This document shows positions 9,220-18,092 of a stretch of DNA of 64,000 bases, piece after piece. The stretch covers positions 1-64,000 of the forward strand of contig JAYTWR010000202.1 in the NCBI GenBank assembly GCA_043743335.1, written 5' to 3'. Position 1 is the stretch's first letter. Each line of letters opens with the position of its first letter. Source of the stretch: UBA5216 sp043743335. Its GTDB lineage: Bacteria > Pseudomonadota > Gammaproteobacteria > Burkholderiales > SG8-41. Position numbers and translations under genes: made by a program. The notes beneath the pieces were generated by a model that was not told the origin of the DNA, made no database searches, and saw only the letters and a list, made by a program, of their open reading frames with translations.

Positions 9220-10311
9220 ATGCACACTTTGTCTGTAAGTCTAGCGGAACGCAGCTACCCCATCCACATCGGCTCAGGCATCTGTGCGCAGGCCGGTTTG
9301 ATCCCGGAAAGGCTGCTGGCAGGCAAGGCGGTCATTGTCACCAATGAAACCGTGGCACCGCTTTATCTTGAAACCGTCATGGGCGTGCTGCGTGCTGCCG
9401 GCGCTCACGGTATTCCCATCGTATTGCCTGACGGCGAGGCTTACAAAAGCGGGGAAACGCTCAATAAAATTTACGACGCGCTGTTGACCCATCGTTGCGA
9501 GCGTAAAACGCCTCTGATCGCACTGGGCGGTGGCGTGATTGGCGATCTGACCGGTTTTGCCGCCGCGACCTACCAACGCGGTGTGCCGTTTATTCAGATA
9601 CCCACCACATTGCTGTCGCAGGTGGACTCCGCCGTCGGTGGAAAAACCGCTATCAATCACCCGCTCGGCAAAAACATGATCGGCGCGTTTTACCAACCGC
9701 AAGTCGTGATTGCCGATATGGATACCTTGCGCACCCTGCCCGCGCGCGAGCTCGCAGCCGGGCTTGCCGAGGTGATCAAATATGGTTTCCTGCGGGATGC
9801 CGAATTTCTCGACTGGCTGGAGAAAAACATCGATCGGCTGATTGCGCTGGAACCCGAGGCACTCGCGTTTGCCGTGGAACGCTCGTGCCAAAACAAAGCG
9901 GATGTCGTTGCGGGTGACGAGCGCGAAACCGGCGACCGCGCGCTGCTTAACTTCGGCCACACCTTCGGCCACGCCATTGAGGCCGGCATGGGATACGGCG
10001 CTTGGTTGCACGGTGAAGCGGTCGCCGCCGGCATGGTGATGGCGGCGCGCTTTTCGCAGAAACTCGGTTTTATCAGCAAGGCCGACGTGCAGCGCGTGAC
10101 CGATATTTTGGTGCGCGCCAAACTGCCGGTGGCCGCGCCCGAATTGGGCGCGGAGCGCTACCTTGAACTCATGGGCCACGATAAAAAAGTCGAGGGCGGC
10201 AAGATCAAATTCATTCTGCTGCGCAAACCAGGTGAGGCTTTCATTTGTAATCAGTACGACACCGCGGCGCTACAGGCGGTACTGTCCACGCCCGCGCAAA
10301 CCCATGCTTAA
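9220..10311 (+). CDS. aroB: 3-dehydroquinate synthase
   Basis: A 363-residue NAD- and Zn-dependent enzyme converting DAHP to 3-dehydroquinate, the second shikimate-pathway step. GGGVIGDLTGFAAATYQRG and the loop around VDSAVGGKTAINH are diagnostic, and the zinc-binding region includes GHTFGHAIE. I chose ATG 9220; a TTG two codons earlier is possible. The last eight bases overlap the start of the next gene (ATGCTTAA), so the pair is probably coupled. Confidence 0.95.
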   Translation: MHTLSVSLAERSYPIHIGSGICAQAGLIPERLLAGKAVIVTNETVAPLYLETVMGVLRAAGAHGIPIVLPDGEAYKSGETLNKIYDALLTHRCERKTPLIALGGGVIGDLTGFAAATYQRGVPFIQIPTTLLSQVDSAVGGKTAINHPLGKNMIGAFYQPQVVIADMDTLRTLPARELAAGLAEVIKYGFLRDAEFLDWLEKNIDRLIALEPEALAFAVERSCQNKADVVAGDERETGDRALLNFGHTFGHAIEAGMGYGAWLHGEAVAAGMVMAARFSQKLGFISKADVQRVTDILVRAKLPVAAPELGAERYLELMGHDKKVEGGKIKFILLRKPGEAFICNQYDTAALQAVLSTPAQTHA

Positions 10312-11425
10312 GGTCGCATCGTACGCGGCACAGGCCGCCAATCCCGGAGCGCGCATACACCATGAACCTGCCGCTGAGGGCCGCAGTGAATATCAGCGCG
10401 ATCGTGACCGCATTATTCATTCCAGCGCGTTTCGCCGTCTCGAGTACAAGACGCAGGTATTCGTCAATCACGAGGGTGATCTCTTTCGCACGCGCCTCAC
10501 CCACAGCCTCGAAGTCGCTCAGATTTCACGGTCCATTGCGCGCCAATTGAACCTCGACGAAGACTTGACCGAAGCCATTACCCTAGCGCACGACTTGGGC
10601 CATACCCCGTTCGGTCATGCCGGGCAAGACGCTTTAAACGCCTGCATGAAACCTTATGGCGGCTTCGAGCACAACCTGCAAAGCCTGCGGGTGGTCGATC
10701 ATCTAGAGCAACGCTACGGCGGGTTTGATGGCCTGAATCTCACCTTTGAAACGCGCGAGGGCATTCTCAAGCACTGCTCGCGTAAAAACGCGCTACAGCT
10801 TGGCGCTGTAGGCGCGCGCTTTATCAAGCGCCAACGGCCTTCGCTCGAAGCGCAACTGGTCAATCTGTCGGATGAGCTCGCTTACAACAACCACGATGTT
10901 GACGATGGTTTGCGCTCCGGCTTGGTGACCCTGGAACAGTTGGTCACCGTGCCGATTTACTGCCACCATCACGAGCTGGCGTTGAAAGCGTTTCCCAAGA
11001 TCACCGGACGCCGCCTGATCCACGAAACCGTGCGCCGCATGATTAGCACGCTGGTGGCCGACCTCACGCGCCAGAGCGCAGCGCACATCAAGACGCACGC
11101 GCCCCGATCGTTGGCCGAGGTGCGCCGAGCACCTGTGCTGATCGCATTCAGCCCACGCATCCAGAAAGAACAACTTGAGCTGAAGCGGTTTTTGAACGTT
11201 AATCTGTACCAACATTACCGGGTCGCGCGCACCAGCAGCAAAGCGCGCCGTATTGTTACCGAGCTTTTCAATGCCCTGCTCGCCGAGCCCAAATTGTTAC
11301 CGCCGGATTTCCAGACGCGCGCGCGCGACGACAAACCGCGCGCCATTGCTGATTACATCGCCGGCATGACCGACCGCTACGCCATGCTGGAACACCGCCG
11401 GTTGTTTGCCGTAGAGCCGGTTTAA
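10304..11425 (+). CDS. dgt: deoxyguanosinetriphosphate triphosphohydrolase-like protein
   Basis: A 373-residue HD-superfamily dNTPase that releases triphosphate from dNTPs. The metal site is visible as RTRLTHSLEVAQ and HDLGHTPFGHAGQ. The conserved N-terminal GRSEYQRDRDRIIHSSAFRRLEYKTQ block is complete only when starting at ATG 10304; the frame further upstream is an aroB shadow. The length fits the shorter Dgt-like subfamily rather than E. coli Dgt. It overlaps aroB by eight bases. Confidence 0.93.
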   Translation: MLKVASYAAQAANPGARIHHEPAAEGRSEYQRDRDRIIHSSAFRRLEYKTQVFVNHEGDLFRTRLTHSLEVAQISRSIARQLNLDEDLTEAITLAHDLGHTPFGHAGQDALNACMKPYGGFEHNLQSLRVVDHLEQRYGGFDGLNLTFETREGILKHCSRKNALQLGAVGARFIKRQRPSLEAQLVNLSDELAYNNHDVDDGLRSGLVTLEQLVTVPIYCHHHELALKAFPKITGRRLIHETVRRMISTLVADLTRQSAAHIKTHAPRSLAEVRRAPVLIAFSPRIQKEQLELKRFLNVNLYQHYRVARTSSKARRIVTELFNALLAEPKLLPPDFQTRARDDKPRAIADYIAGMTDRYAMLEHRRLFAVEPV

Positions 11426-11437
11426 ATAACGCAGCAC

Positions 11438-11455
11438 AATAAAATCAAATCATGA
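11438..11455 (-). repeat. IHF-like dispersed element, copy 3 (weak)
   Basis: AATAAAATCAAATCATGA on the plus strand keeps the A-rich arm and AATCAA, but the TTR end is TGA (one mismatch). It overlaps the start codon of the following Bug gene. Confidence 0.35.
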
Positions 11456-12489
11456 TGACCCTATTGAGCTGCCCTTTTGTCCTGCGTGTAAACCCGTCAG
11501 CGGTTGCGCGTGTCCGCACACGCTGTGTGCTCAGCGCACTGCTTGCTGCCAGCGCGCTATCGGCCCAGGCTCAGGTCGAAGTTGCGAAGAATTACCCTGC
11601 CAAGCCCGTGCATTTCATCGCGCCCTTCACGCCAGGTGCGGGCACCGACACCACAGCGCGCACGCTGGCGCAAAAGTTGACCGACTTGTGGGGCCAGCAA
11701 TTTGTGGTGGATAACCGTACCGGCGCTTCCGGCTCTATCGGCGTGGATCTCACGGCCAAGGCGCTGCCAGATGGCTACACCATTTGCCTGATTTCCGCCT
11801 CACACTCGGTGCATTCGGCAACGAGCCCCAAGCTGCCGTACGATTTGAGCAAAGATTTGCAGGGCATCATGCAGGCCACGTCGCTGTTTTACGCGGTGTA
11901 TCACAGCCCCTCGGTGCCGGTGAAATCGGTGAAGGATCTGATCGCGTATTCGAAAGCCAATCCCGACAAACTGCTGTTCGGCTCCAGCGGCACCGGCGGG
12001 TTGCAACATTTCGCCGGCGAAATGTTCAACTACCTTAGCGGTGCGCGGTTGATGCACATCCCTTATAAAGGCACATCGGCAGTGATTACGGCAATGTTGT
12101 CCAGCGATGTACACGTGGGCTTTGGCACGCTGTTTGGCGTGCGTCCGCATATGGCCTCGGGCCGCCTGAAAGTCGTGGCGATTACGGCCGGCAAGCGATC
12201 TGCCGCAGTGCCGGACATCCCGACCGTGGCGGAAGCAGGCGTCCCAGGTTACGAAGTCGATCAATGGTACGGCATCATTACCGGTGCCAAAGTGCCGCGA
12301 GCCATCGTCAACAAATTGCAGACGGCGATGGCGCAAACGCTAAAAGACCCCGACGTGGTGAAGCGGCTGGCTGCCGACGGTTCTACACCGGTCGGTTCCA
12401 GCCCCGACGCCTTCAGCGCGCACATCAAAGCTGAAATCGGCAAATGGCAACGGTTAGTGAAAGATGCTAAGTTGGTCATGGCCTATTAG
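11452..12489 (+). CDS. Bug/TctC-family tripartite tricarboxylate receptor
   Basis: A 345-residue periplasmic solute-binding protein. The N-terminus is longer than usual; the hydrophobic signal core (VLSALLAASALSAQAQ) is at about 26-41, so an internal start near residue 20 is conceivable. After cleavage come YPAKPVHFIAPFTPGAGTD and GASGSIGVDLTAKALPDGYT, the two ligand-binding loops of the Bug fold, and LPYDLSKDLQGI. No permease gene adjoins, so it is an orphan receptor as is usual for this family. The ligand is unknown. Confidence 0.9.
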   Translation: MMTLLSCPFVLRVNPSAVARVRTRCVLSALLAASALSAQAQVEVAKNYPAKPVHFIAPFTPGAGTDTTARTLAQKLTDLWGQQFVVDNRTGASGSIGVDLTAKALPDGYTICLISASHSVHSATSPKLPYDLSKDLQGIMQATSLFYAVYHSPSVPVKSVKDLIAYSKANPDKLLFGSSGTGGLQHFAGEMFNYLSGARLMHIPYKGTSAVITAMLSSDVHVGFGTLFGVRPHMASGRLKVVAITAGKRSAAVPDIPTVAEAGVPGYEVDQWYGIITGAKVPRAIVNKLQTAMAQTLKDPDVVKRLAADGSTPVGSSPDAFSAHIKAEIGKWQRLVKDAKLVMAY

Positions 12490-12498
12490 GTCTAACGG

Positions 12499-12518
12499 TA
12501 ACTAATTGATTTTATTGA
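12499..12518 (+). repeat. IHF-like dispersed element, copy 4 (full length)
   Basis: TAACTAATTGATTTTATTGA, the most common form. Its reverse complement matches WATCAANNNNTTR exactly. It lies ten bases after the Bug stop, between convergent genes. Confidence 0.65.
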
Positions 12519-12537
12519 TATTTTTATTAGCGTTCCA

Positions 12538-12879
12538 CTAGCCCGACTTGTTGAGTTGGTGCGAAAAATATTCCTGCAGGTAGCCGTGATAAGCCTTGTC
12601 GTTGCGCTCGTCCATGCGCTCGATTTGCGCGCCGATGCCCATATCTGTGCAGTGGCGCACGACAACAATACACTCGACGTCGACGCTCGCTGACAGATGC
12701 AAACGCACCTCAAGCCGCGTGCCCGGATCAAAATCGCGGCTGCTCAATAGCAGCATGCCGCTGTCGCTGAGATCCTGCACGATGGCTTTGTAGGCCTTGC
12801 CTTCGTGCACAATCTCGCTCTTGGGCGTGACAGTCAGCCGTGGCGATTTGCGCAGGTTGGCTTTGTTAAATGCCGCCAT
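12538..12879 (-). CDS. PilZ-domain protein
   Basis: A 113-residue single-domain PilZ protein, a likely cyclic-di-GMP receptor. The binding motifs are present: RKSPR at 10-14 (RxxxR) and DLSDSG at 36-41 (D/NxSxxG). The rest is the expected beta barrel followed by a C-terminal helix. It stands alone, convergent with the Bug gene and downstream of an exported protein on the same strand. The target is unknown; the pil operon upstream makes pilus control possible, but PilZ proteins act on many systems. Confidence 0.85.
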   Translation of the reverse strand: MAAFNKANLRKSPRLTVTPKSEIVHEGKAYKAIVQDLSDSGMLLLSSRDFDPGTRLEVRLHLSASVDVECIVVVRHCTDMGIGAQIERMDERNDKAYHGYLQEYFSHQLNKSG

Positions 12880-12935
12880 GAAAAGCTCTCCGCTGAGCCG
12901 TTAAAAAGCAATGCTAGCGCTTGGGTGAAGCGCGC

Positions 12936-13754
12936 TCAATTCTCGCCGCCCAAATATTCGATGCCCAGCACATACTCCATCAAACGCCAGCCAGCGGCCG
13001 TGCGCGCGAAACAGGCACGATGCTCGATGGCGCTGCGGATATGTTCCGTGGGCACGTAGCCGTCGCGGCTATCGGCGCTTCCCGCGTCGCCCGGATAGCG
13101 AATTTTTACCCAGCGCTGCTGCAGTTGATCGTCTTTGTCGGCGACTTCCCAGTCGCGCACCCCGACAATATCGTAGCTGAGGTTGCCCAAGGTCGTCGCC
13201 ACGTGCGACGGTGCGTCTTTTACCAGAGCGTCTTTCACCACGATCACCCCGTTGCTGTAGGGGTCCACGTCATCCAACGGCCATTTGATCGGCACAGACG
13301 GCGCACACAACATGCGCACGCTTTTTCCCGGCTGGTACCAAGCGCTGCCCAATTGCAGGGCGACCGACAGTTCGCGCAACAGGCGATTGTCCGTGCCGTC
13401 CATATCCCACGTCTTGCGAAAGGCGGCGATGCCGCGCGGCGCTTCCAGTGCGTTGAGCACATTGCTGTCAACAACGCCCGCCAGCGCGCGCCGGTCGCCA
13501 CGCTGCAAAACCGCCATCAGCCACGCGCGAAACTGCACCCATGAGGCATCGCTACCGCCCTCGTCCACCGGCGGCAACTTGCGTGCCGTTGTGGGGTTCG
13601 CCACAGGGTTTGCTGCCGGCTTAGCCGATGCCGCGGCCGGTTTGGCGTTCGGCGCTGCGCCAGGCGTTTGCGCCACGGCATTCGGCAATGACGCGATCAG
13701 CAGCGCAATACCAATAGCGCCTAGCGCCAGACAGCGTTTCAGAGCAGCGTGCAT
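12936..13754 (-). CDS. exported protein of unknown function with SH3-like C-terminal region
   Basis: A 272-residue protein. A signal peptide (residues 1-28, ending AVAQ) is followed by about 35 residues of Ala/Pro/Lys/Asn low complexity that looks like a linker. The folded part starts near DASWVQFRAWLMAVLQRGDRRAL. The segment from about residue 185 (NLSYDIVGVRDWEVADKDDQLQQ and RDGYVPTEHIRSAIEHRACF) has the pattern of a bacterial SH3-like domain. A periplasmic role is likely but no function is assigned. ATG 13754 is used; an in-frame TTG lies three codons earlier. Confidence 0.6.
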   Translation of the reverse strand: MHAALKRCLALGAIGIALLIASLPNAVAQTPGAAPNAKPAAASAKPAANPVANPTTARKLPPVDEGGSDASWVQFRAWLMAVLQRGDRRALAGVVDSNVLNALEAPRGIAAFRKTWDMDGTDNRLLRELSVALQLGSAWYQPGKSVRMLCAPSVPIKWPLDDVDPYSNGVIVVKDALVKDAPSHVATTLGNLSYDIVGVRDWEVADKDDQLQQRWVKIRYPGDAGSADSRDGYVPTEHIRSAIEHRACFARTAAGWRLMEYVLGIEYLGGEN

Positions 13755-13928
13755 CGTGGCCAATAGTTAGTCCGCACGCGCCAGCAAACGAGCAGGCGAA
13801 CACGCTTACAGCTAAATGAGTTGTATGAATTCACTAGGGTTTCGCGAGCGCAAGACGCTAAGTGGCCGACGGATTAAGAGACCGTGTATGGTACGCCGTG
13901 CGCGACGGGCTTACAACCTGCGAGCGCA

Positions 13929-13956
13929 TTCAGGGCACAGCGGCGCATGCTATAAT
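13929..13956 (+). promoter_or_regulatory. candidate sigma-70 promoter for the carboxylase gene set
   Basis: A perfect TATAAT at 13951-13956 lies 70 bases before the biotinyl-carrier start. The -35 region 16 bases upstream (TTCAGG, 13929-13934) is poor, so activation or an extended contact may be needed. The rest of the 262-base gap 13755-14025 shows no gene. Confidence 0.45.
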
Positions 13957-14025
13957 TTTTGTTAGAACTCGCTGTATTTCTCACTCATCTTTCACTCACG
14001 CGCGGAACCACTCGACGGGGATACC

Positions 14026-14247
14026 ATGGCACGCATAGAAGTTAAATCGGAAATCACCGGCACTGTGTGGCAAGTCAAATCCAAACCGGGGGACACCGTC
14101 GAATCGGGCGACACCTTGGTGGTGATTGAGTCGATGAAAATGGAAATTCCCGTGATCACCGAAGACGGTGGCGTAGTGAAAGAAATTTTGGTCAAGGAAA
14201 AAGATCCCGTTGCCGAAGGGCAGGTGGTGGCAGTGCTCGAGGGATAG
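14026..14247 (+). CDS. biotinyl carrier protein of an acyl-CoA carboxylase
   Basis: A 73-residue stand-alone biotinyl domain. Lys38 in IESMKMEIP is the biotin attachment site, with the two flanking Met residues conserved. The fold is complete (hammerhead repeats 3-35 and 40-73), without the Pro/Ala-rich N-terminal half of AccB. It resembles the small carrier subunits of catabolic carboxylases. The biotin carboxylase at 20755 lacks a fused carrier domain, so this protein probably serves it and the two carboxyltransferases nearby. Confidence 0.92.
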   Translation: MARIEVKSEITGTVWQVKSKPGDTVESGDTLVVIESMKMEIPVITEDGGVVKEILVKEKDPVAEGQVVAVLEG

Positions 14248-14324
14248 GTGCTGCACCCGTTTCCCGGTGCAATCAGCGCCTGTCCCTAGGTGAATGCCCC
14301 AGCGACGCGTTCGCGTTCACACCC

Positions 14325-15893
14325 ATGACTTGGCAAGCCGAAATTGCTGACATCCAGCGCCGACACGCGCTGGCTGACGCCTGCGGCGGCGTGGACGCGG
14401 TGGCGCGGCATCACGCGGCCGGCAAGCTCACTGTGCGCGAGCGCATCGCGGGCTTACTCGATGCCGGATCGTTTCGCGAAGTCGGCAAACTGGCCGGGCG
14501 CGCCGCTAATGATGCCGACGGCAATCTCAAATCGTTTGAGCCCGCCCCGTACGTCATGGGCCTTGGCCACCTCAATGGCCGGCCCGTCGCCATTGGCGGC
14601 GAAGACTACACCATACGCGCCGGCACCAGCTTCGGTAGCGATCGCCGAAAAGGCGGGCAAGGCGGCTTTGTCGAAGACCTCGCCTACGAATACCGCATAC
14701 CGCTGATCAACCTGTGCGACGGCACCGGCGGTACGGTTAATACCACGCGCCGCAAAGGATATTCCGTGGTACCGGGCGCGGGGCAGGACGGTTTCGAGCG
14801 CTCGGTCGATTTGATGGAAATCGTGCCGGTGGTCAGCGCTGTCATGGGCACCACAGCCGGCGGGCCATCCGCGCGCGCGATTCTCGCCCACTGGTCAGTC
14901 ATGGTGCGCGGGCAAAGCCAGATTTTCGCGGCAGGGCCGCCGGTGGTGGAGCGCGCGTTCGGCAACAAAATCTCCAAAGAAGAACTCGGCGGCGCAAAAA
15001 TCGCTGCTGATACCGCCGGCACCATCGACAACGTGGCGGAAAGCGAATTGGATTGCTTGGCGCAGATCAAACGGTTTTTGGGCTATATGCCGCAAAACGT
15101 GTGGGAGCTGCCGCCGGTGGTTGATGCGGGCGACCCGGCGGATCGCTGCGAAGACGCGCTGGCGAGCATCATCCCGCGCTCGACGCGCCAGCCGTACGAC
15201 ATGCGCAAGCTGATTGCGCTGATTGTGGATAAAGACTCCGCATTTGAAATTCAACCCGGCTTCGGCAAGGCCGTGATCACTATGCTCGTGCGCATGAACG
15301 GCAAAGTGGTGGGCGTGATCGGCAACAACCCGACTTACGGCGGCATCGCGGATGTGAAAGCCGCGCGCAAGCAAGGGCATTTCGTCGAGATGTGCGATCA
15401 GTTCAATATACCGCTCATTTTCTTTGCCGACATCCCCGGCTTGATGGTCGGCGTGGCGTCAGAGTCAAACGCCATATTGCGTGAAGGCCTGCGCGCGCGC
15501 TACATCGGTTTGCAGGTGAGTGTGCCGGTGTTCACGGTGATTGTGCGCAAGTGCTACGGCGTGGCGGGCGGCAGCACCATCGACCGCCGTGGCCTCAATT
15601 TCAAAATCGCGTGGCCTTCCGCCGAATGGGGTTCGTTGCCGCTGGAAGGCGGCGTGAAGGCCGCGTACAAGCGCGAGATCGATGCTGCGCCCGATCCCGC
15701 GCAGCGCGAAAAAGAAATCGAAGCGGAAATCCGCCAGCTCGCCTCGCCATTTCGCACGGCAGAGGCCTTCGGCATCGAAGACTTGATCGATCCGCGCGAA
15801 ACCCGGCCTTATCTTTGCCAGTTTATCGACGCGCTGCAAGGGCGCTTGCGTACGCAATTGGGCCCCAAGCGCAAAGCCGGCACGCGGCCTTAA
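14325..15893 (+). CDS. acyl-CoA carboxylase carboxyltransferase subunit (PccB/MccB type), first copy
   Basis: A 522-residue crotonase-fold carboxyltransferase with N and C halves in one chain, moving CO2 from biotin to an acyl-CoA. Glycine-rich loops GGTVNTTRRKGYSVVPG and TTAGGPSARAI build the oxyanion sites. FFADIPGLMVGVASE and KCYGVAGGSTIDRRG are the C-terminal equivalents. It differs clearly from the second carboxyltransferase at 19218, so the two likely use different acyl-CoAs or form a mixed hexamer. It starts 77 bases after the carrier gene. Confidence 0.9.
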   Translation: MTWQAEIADIQRRHALADACGGVDAVARHHAAGKLTVRERIAGLLDAGSFREVGKLAGRAANDADGNLKSFEPAPYVMGLGHLNGRPVAIGGEDYTIRAGTSFGSDRRKGGQGGFVEDLAYEYRIPLINLCDGTGGTVNTTRRKGYSVVPGAGQDGFERSVDLMEIVPVVSAVMGTTAGGPSARAILAHWSVMVRGQSQIFAAGPPVVERAFGNKISKEELGGAKIAADTAGTIDNVAESELDCLAQIKRFLGYMPQNVWELPPVVDAGDPADRCEDALASIIPRSTRQPYDMRKLIALIVDKDSAFEIQPGFGKAVITMLVRMNGKVVGVIGNNPTYGGIADVKAARKQGHFVEMCDQFNIPLIFFADIPGLMVGVASESNAILREGLRARYIGLQVSVPVFTVIVRKCYGVAGGSTIDRRGLNFKIAWPSAEWGSLPLEGGVKAAYKREIDAAPDPAQREKEIEAEIRQLASPFRTAEAFGIEDLIDPRETRPYLCQFIDALQGRLRTQLGPKRKAGTRP

Positions 15894-15909
15894 GTTGTAG
15901 GTATTTTCA

Positions 15910-15929
15910 TAACTAATTGATTTTATTGA
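15910..15929 (+). repeat. IHF-like dispersed element, copy 5 (full length)
   Basis: TAACTAATTGATTTTATTGA, identical to copies 4, 8 and 12. It lies 16 bases before the start of the sulfite-oxidase-fold gene, just upstream of its ribosome site (TTGGAG). Confidence 0.65.
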
Positions 15930-15945
15930 ATTTTTTGGAGTAATC

Positions 15946-17190
15946 ATGCCAAGACCAGAAATTGAAGGCGATTGGATTATGGGTTGGCCCGACCGCAAGC
16001 GCGCGGTCATCAGTGCTGGCAAAGATGCACAGGGGCGCGTGATCAACGGGCGTAGCCCGGTGACGCAACTCGAGGGCTTGCTCACGCCGACAGACGCTTA
16101 TTACGTGGTGAATCAACTTGAAGTGCCCGAGCCGATGCACCCCGACGATTGGGTGTTGCAGGTGGGCGGGCTGGTGGACAAACCGTTCGAGATGTCACTC
16201 AAAGATTTGATGAAAATGCCGGGGCGTACCGTGCGTGCAGTGACCGAATGCGCGGGCAACGATGCAGGGTATTTCGATTACCAGCAAAAGGGCGCGAAAA
16301 AGCCCTCGCGCATTAATCAGCAAGACATGCAGGCGCGTGCGGCGCAACGCGAGACCAATGCCGTGCCGGACACCGAAGCCATCAGCAACGAATCCACCAC
16401 CACCTGCGCGGTGAGCGCGGGTGAGTTCACCGGTGTGCCGCTCGCCGAAGTGCTCAAAAAAGCGGGTCTCAAAAGTAACGCCGTGTCGGTGCGCTTTCAG
16501 GGTTTTGATCGCGGCCAGCCTGATCTGGCCGTGCAGTATCGCTCGGTGGGGCGCTCCGACTTCAAGCTAGTCGATCCCGGCGTAATCCACTACGAAAAAG
16601 GCATGCCGCTGGCCAAAGCGCTACATCCGGATACCTTGCTGGCCTGGTCGATGAACGGCGAGTGGCTCACGCACATCCACGGTGCGCCGGTGCGCGTGGT
16701 GACGCCGGGCTGGAGCGGCAACTGGTGGGTGAAATGGCTGGAGCAAATCGAAGTGCTCGATCACATCCCGCAGTGTTACTACCAGCATCACTACTTTACC
16801 TACGGCAACAGCCCCGACGACGCGCAAAAGGAAATGATTACCGCCATGGGCGTGCGCTGCATCATCCTGAATCCGCTGGATGAAGATTCACCGCTGGAGC
16901 GTGGCAGCCACAAAGTGCAGGGCCGTGCGTGGAGCGGCATGGGCATGATTAAACGCGTTGAAGTCAGCGTCGATGGTGGCAAAACGTGGGCTGACGCCCA
17001 TCTCGAAGAACCCGTAGAGCGCTGGCTGTGGGTGCGCTGGTCGTGGCTGTGGCAAGCCGACAAGCCCGGTCAGTATCAAATCATGGCGCGCGCCACCGAT
17101 GAAACCGGGCGCGTGCAACCGCAGATTCCGTGGAATTATCAACGCAAGCATTTTGATGGCATCGTGCCGACCGATGTTCAAGTTATTTAA
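15946..17190 (+). CDS. sulfite-oxidase/SoxC-fold molybdenum oxidoreductase
   Basis: A 414-residue protein with the molybdopterin-binding domain (about 60-290) and C-terminal Ig-like dimerisation domain (about 300-410) of sulfite oxidases. The Mo-coordinating Cys is visible as Cys102 in TECAGN. VSAGEFTGVPLAEVLKKAGLK and WLTHIHGAPVRVVTPGWSGNWWVKW are conserved core segments. There is no Tat or Sec leader at the N-terminus, which is unusual because homologues are normally exported. The neighbours (carboxylase, ETF) do not suggest sulfur oxidation, so the substrate is open. Confidence 0.85.
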   Translation: MPRPEIEGDWIMGWPDRKRAVISAGKDAQGRVINGRSPVTQLEGLLTPTDAYYVVNQLEVPEPMHPDDWVLQVGGLVDKPFEMSLKDLMKMPGRTVRAVTECAGNDAGYFDYQQKGAKKPSRINQQDMQARAAQRETNAVPDTEAISNESTTTCAVSAGEFTGVPLAEVLKKAGLKSNAVSVRFQGFDRGQPDLAVQYRSVGRSDFKLVDPGVIHYEKGMPLAKALHPDTLLAWSMNGEWLTHIHGAPVRVVTPGWSGNWWVKWLEQIEVLDHIPQCYYQHHYFTYGNSPDDAQKEMITAMGVRCIILNPLDEDSPLERGSHKVQGRAWSGMGMIKRVEVSVDGGKTWADAHLEEPVERWLWVRWSWLWQADKPGQYQIMARATDETGRVQPQIPWNYQRKHFDGIVPTDVQVI

Positions 17191-17220
17191 AGGCGTGAAC
17201 CCGTGAGCGGGTTAACGCCT
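17191..17220 (+). terminator. strong intergenic hairpin without T-run
   Basis: Directly after the stop, a 13-base arm (17191-17203) pairs with 17208-17220 with one mismatch across a TGAG loop. No T-run follows, so it is more likely an mRNA-stabilising or REP-like hairpin than an intrinsic terminator. Confidence 0.5.
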
Positions 17221-17288
17221 GAGCGAGTCATGGCGTCACCAAACTTACCTGTTCAATGCGGCACTCGTTCACCTGTTAATGGTGGTAC

Positions 17289-18092
17289 ATGCACTTAGCC
17301 ATCTGCATCAAATACATCCCGGACCCTGAAGCTGCCTTCAGCATGTTCAGCATCGATGAGCAAGCGAAGAAGGTTGTCCCGGCATCCGGCTTGAAGCACG
17401 TGGTCAGCCCGTTCGACGAGCAGGCGATTGAGGCGGCGCTGCGCCTGCGCGAGCAGCACGCCGACACGCGTATTTCTGTCATCACGCTGGGGAATGAACT
17501 GTCGCGCAACGCCTTGAAACACGGCTTGGCCATGGGCGCGGACGACGGCGTGCTGCTGGCCGATGCGGCGTTTGACAACGGTGACGGTTACACCACGGCG
17601 GTCGCGTTATCGGCGGCCATTAAAAAGCTTGGCACGGTTGATCTCGTGTTGACCGGGCGTCAAGCAGCGGACGGCGACGCCGGCATCGTCGGTGCGGGTA
17701 TCGCTGAAATACTGAATCGCCCTTTGCTCACCTTTGCGATGTCCGTTACAGTGGAAAACAGCGCAGTGCGCGTCGAGCGTGTGCTCGAAGACGGTACGGA
17801 AATCATCGAAGCGGATTTACCCGCCGTCGTCACCGTGTCCAACGAGATCGGTGCGCCGCGCGCGCCCAGCCTGCGCGAGACCATGCGCGCCGCGCGCAAG
17901 CCGGTGCAGGTGTGGAAGGCAGCGGATCTGCTGCTCGATCCCCCGCAAATGGGCGTCACTGGCGCGCGCAGCGTGCGCGAGCGCTTGTTCGCCCCATCCA
18001 AAACCGTGCAATGCGAGTTTATCGAGGCGGCTACACCCGAAGCACAGGGCGCGCGATTGGCAGCGCGCTTGCGCGAGGCGAAGGTATGGTGA
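17289..18092 (+). CDS. etfB: electron transfer flavoprotein beta subunit
   Basis: A 267-residue EtfB that carries the AMP-binding site of the ETF heterodimer accepting electrons from acyl-CoA dehydrogenases. KYIPDPEA, SPFDEQAIEAALRLRE and VDLVLTGRQAADGDAGIVG match the family; the last is the nucleotide loop. The C-terminal recognition segment EIGAPRAPSLRETMRAARKPV is present. It overlaps etfA. No acyl-CoA dehydrogenase is seen in the window, so the electron donor is elsewhere or unusual. Confidence 0.93.
   Translation: MHLAICIKYIPDPEAAFSMFSIDEQAKKVVPASGLKHVVSPFDEQAIEAALRLREQHADTRISVITLGNELSRNALKHGLAMGADDGVLLADAAFDNGDGYTTAVALSAAIKKLGTVDLVLTGRQAADGDAGIVGAGIAEILNRPLLTFAMSVTVENSAVRVERVLEDGTEIIEADLPAVVTVSNEIGAPRAPSLRETMRAARKPVQVWKAADLLLDPPQMGVTGARSVRERLFAPSKTVQCEFIEAATPEAQGARLAARLREAKVW

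Noticed and set aside
9274..10179. A 301-codon minus-strand open frame
   Set aside because: It is antisense to aroB, whose active-site motifs are all present.
15910..15945. Reading the dispersed element as a sigma-70 promoter (TTGATT and TATTGA)
   Set aside because: The two boxes are only a few bases apart, spacing to start codons varies widely between copies, and both orientations occur relative to genes.
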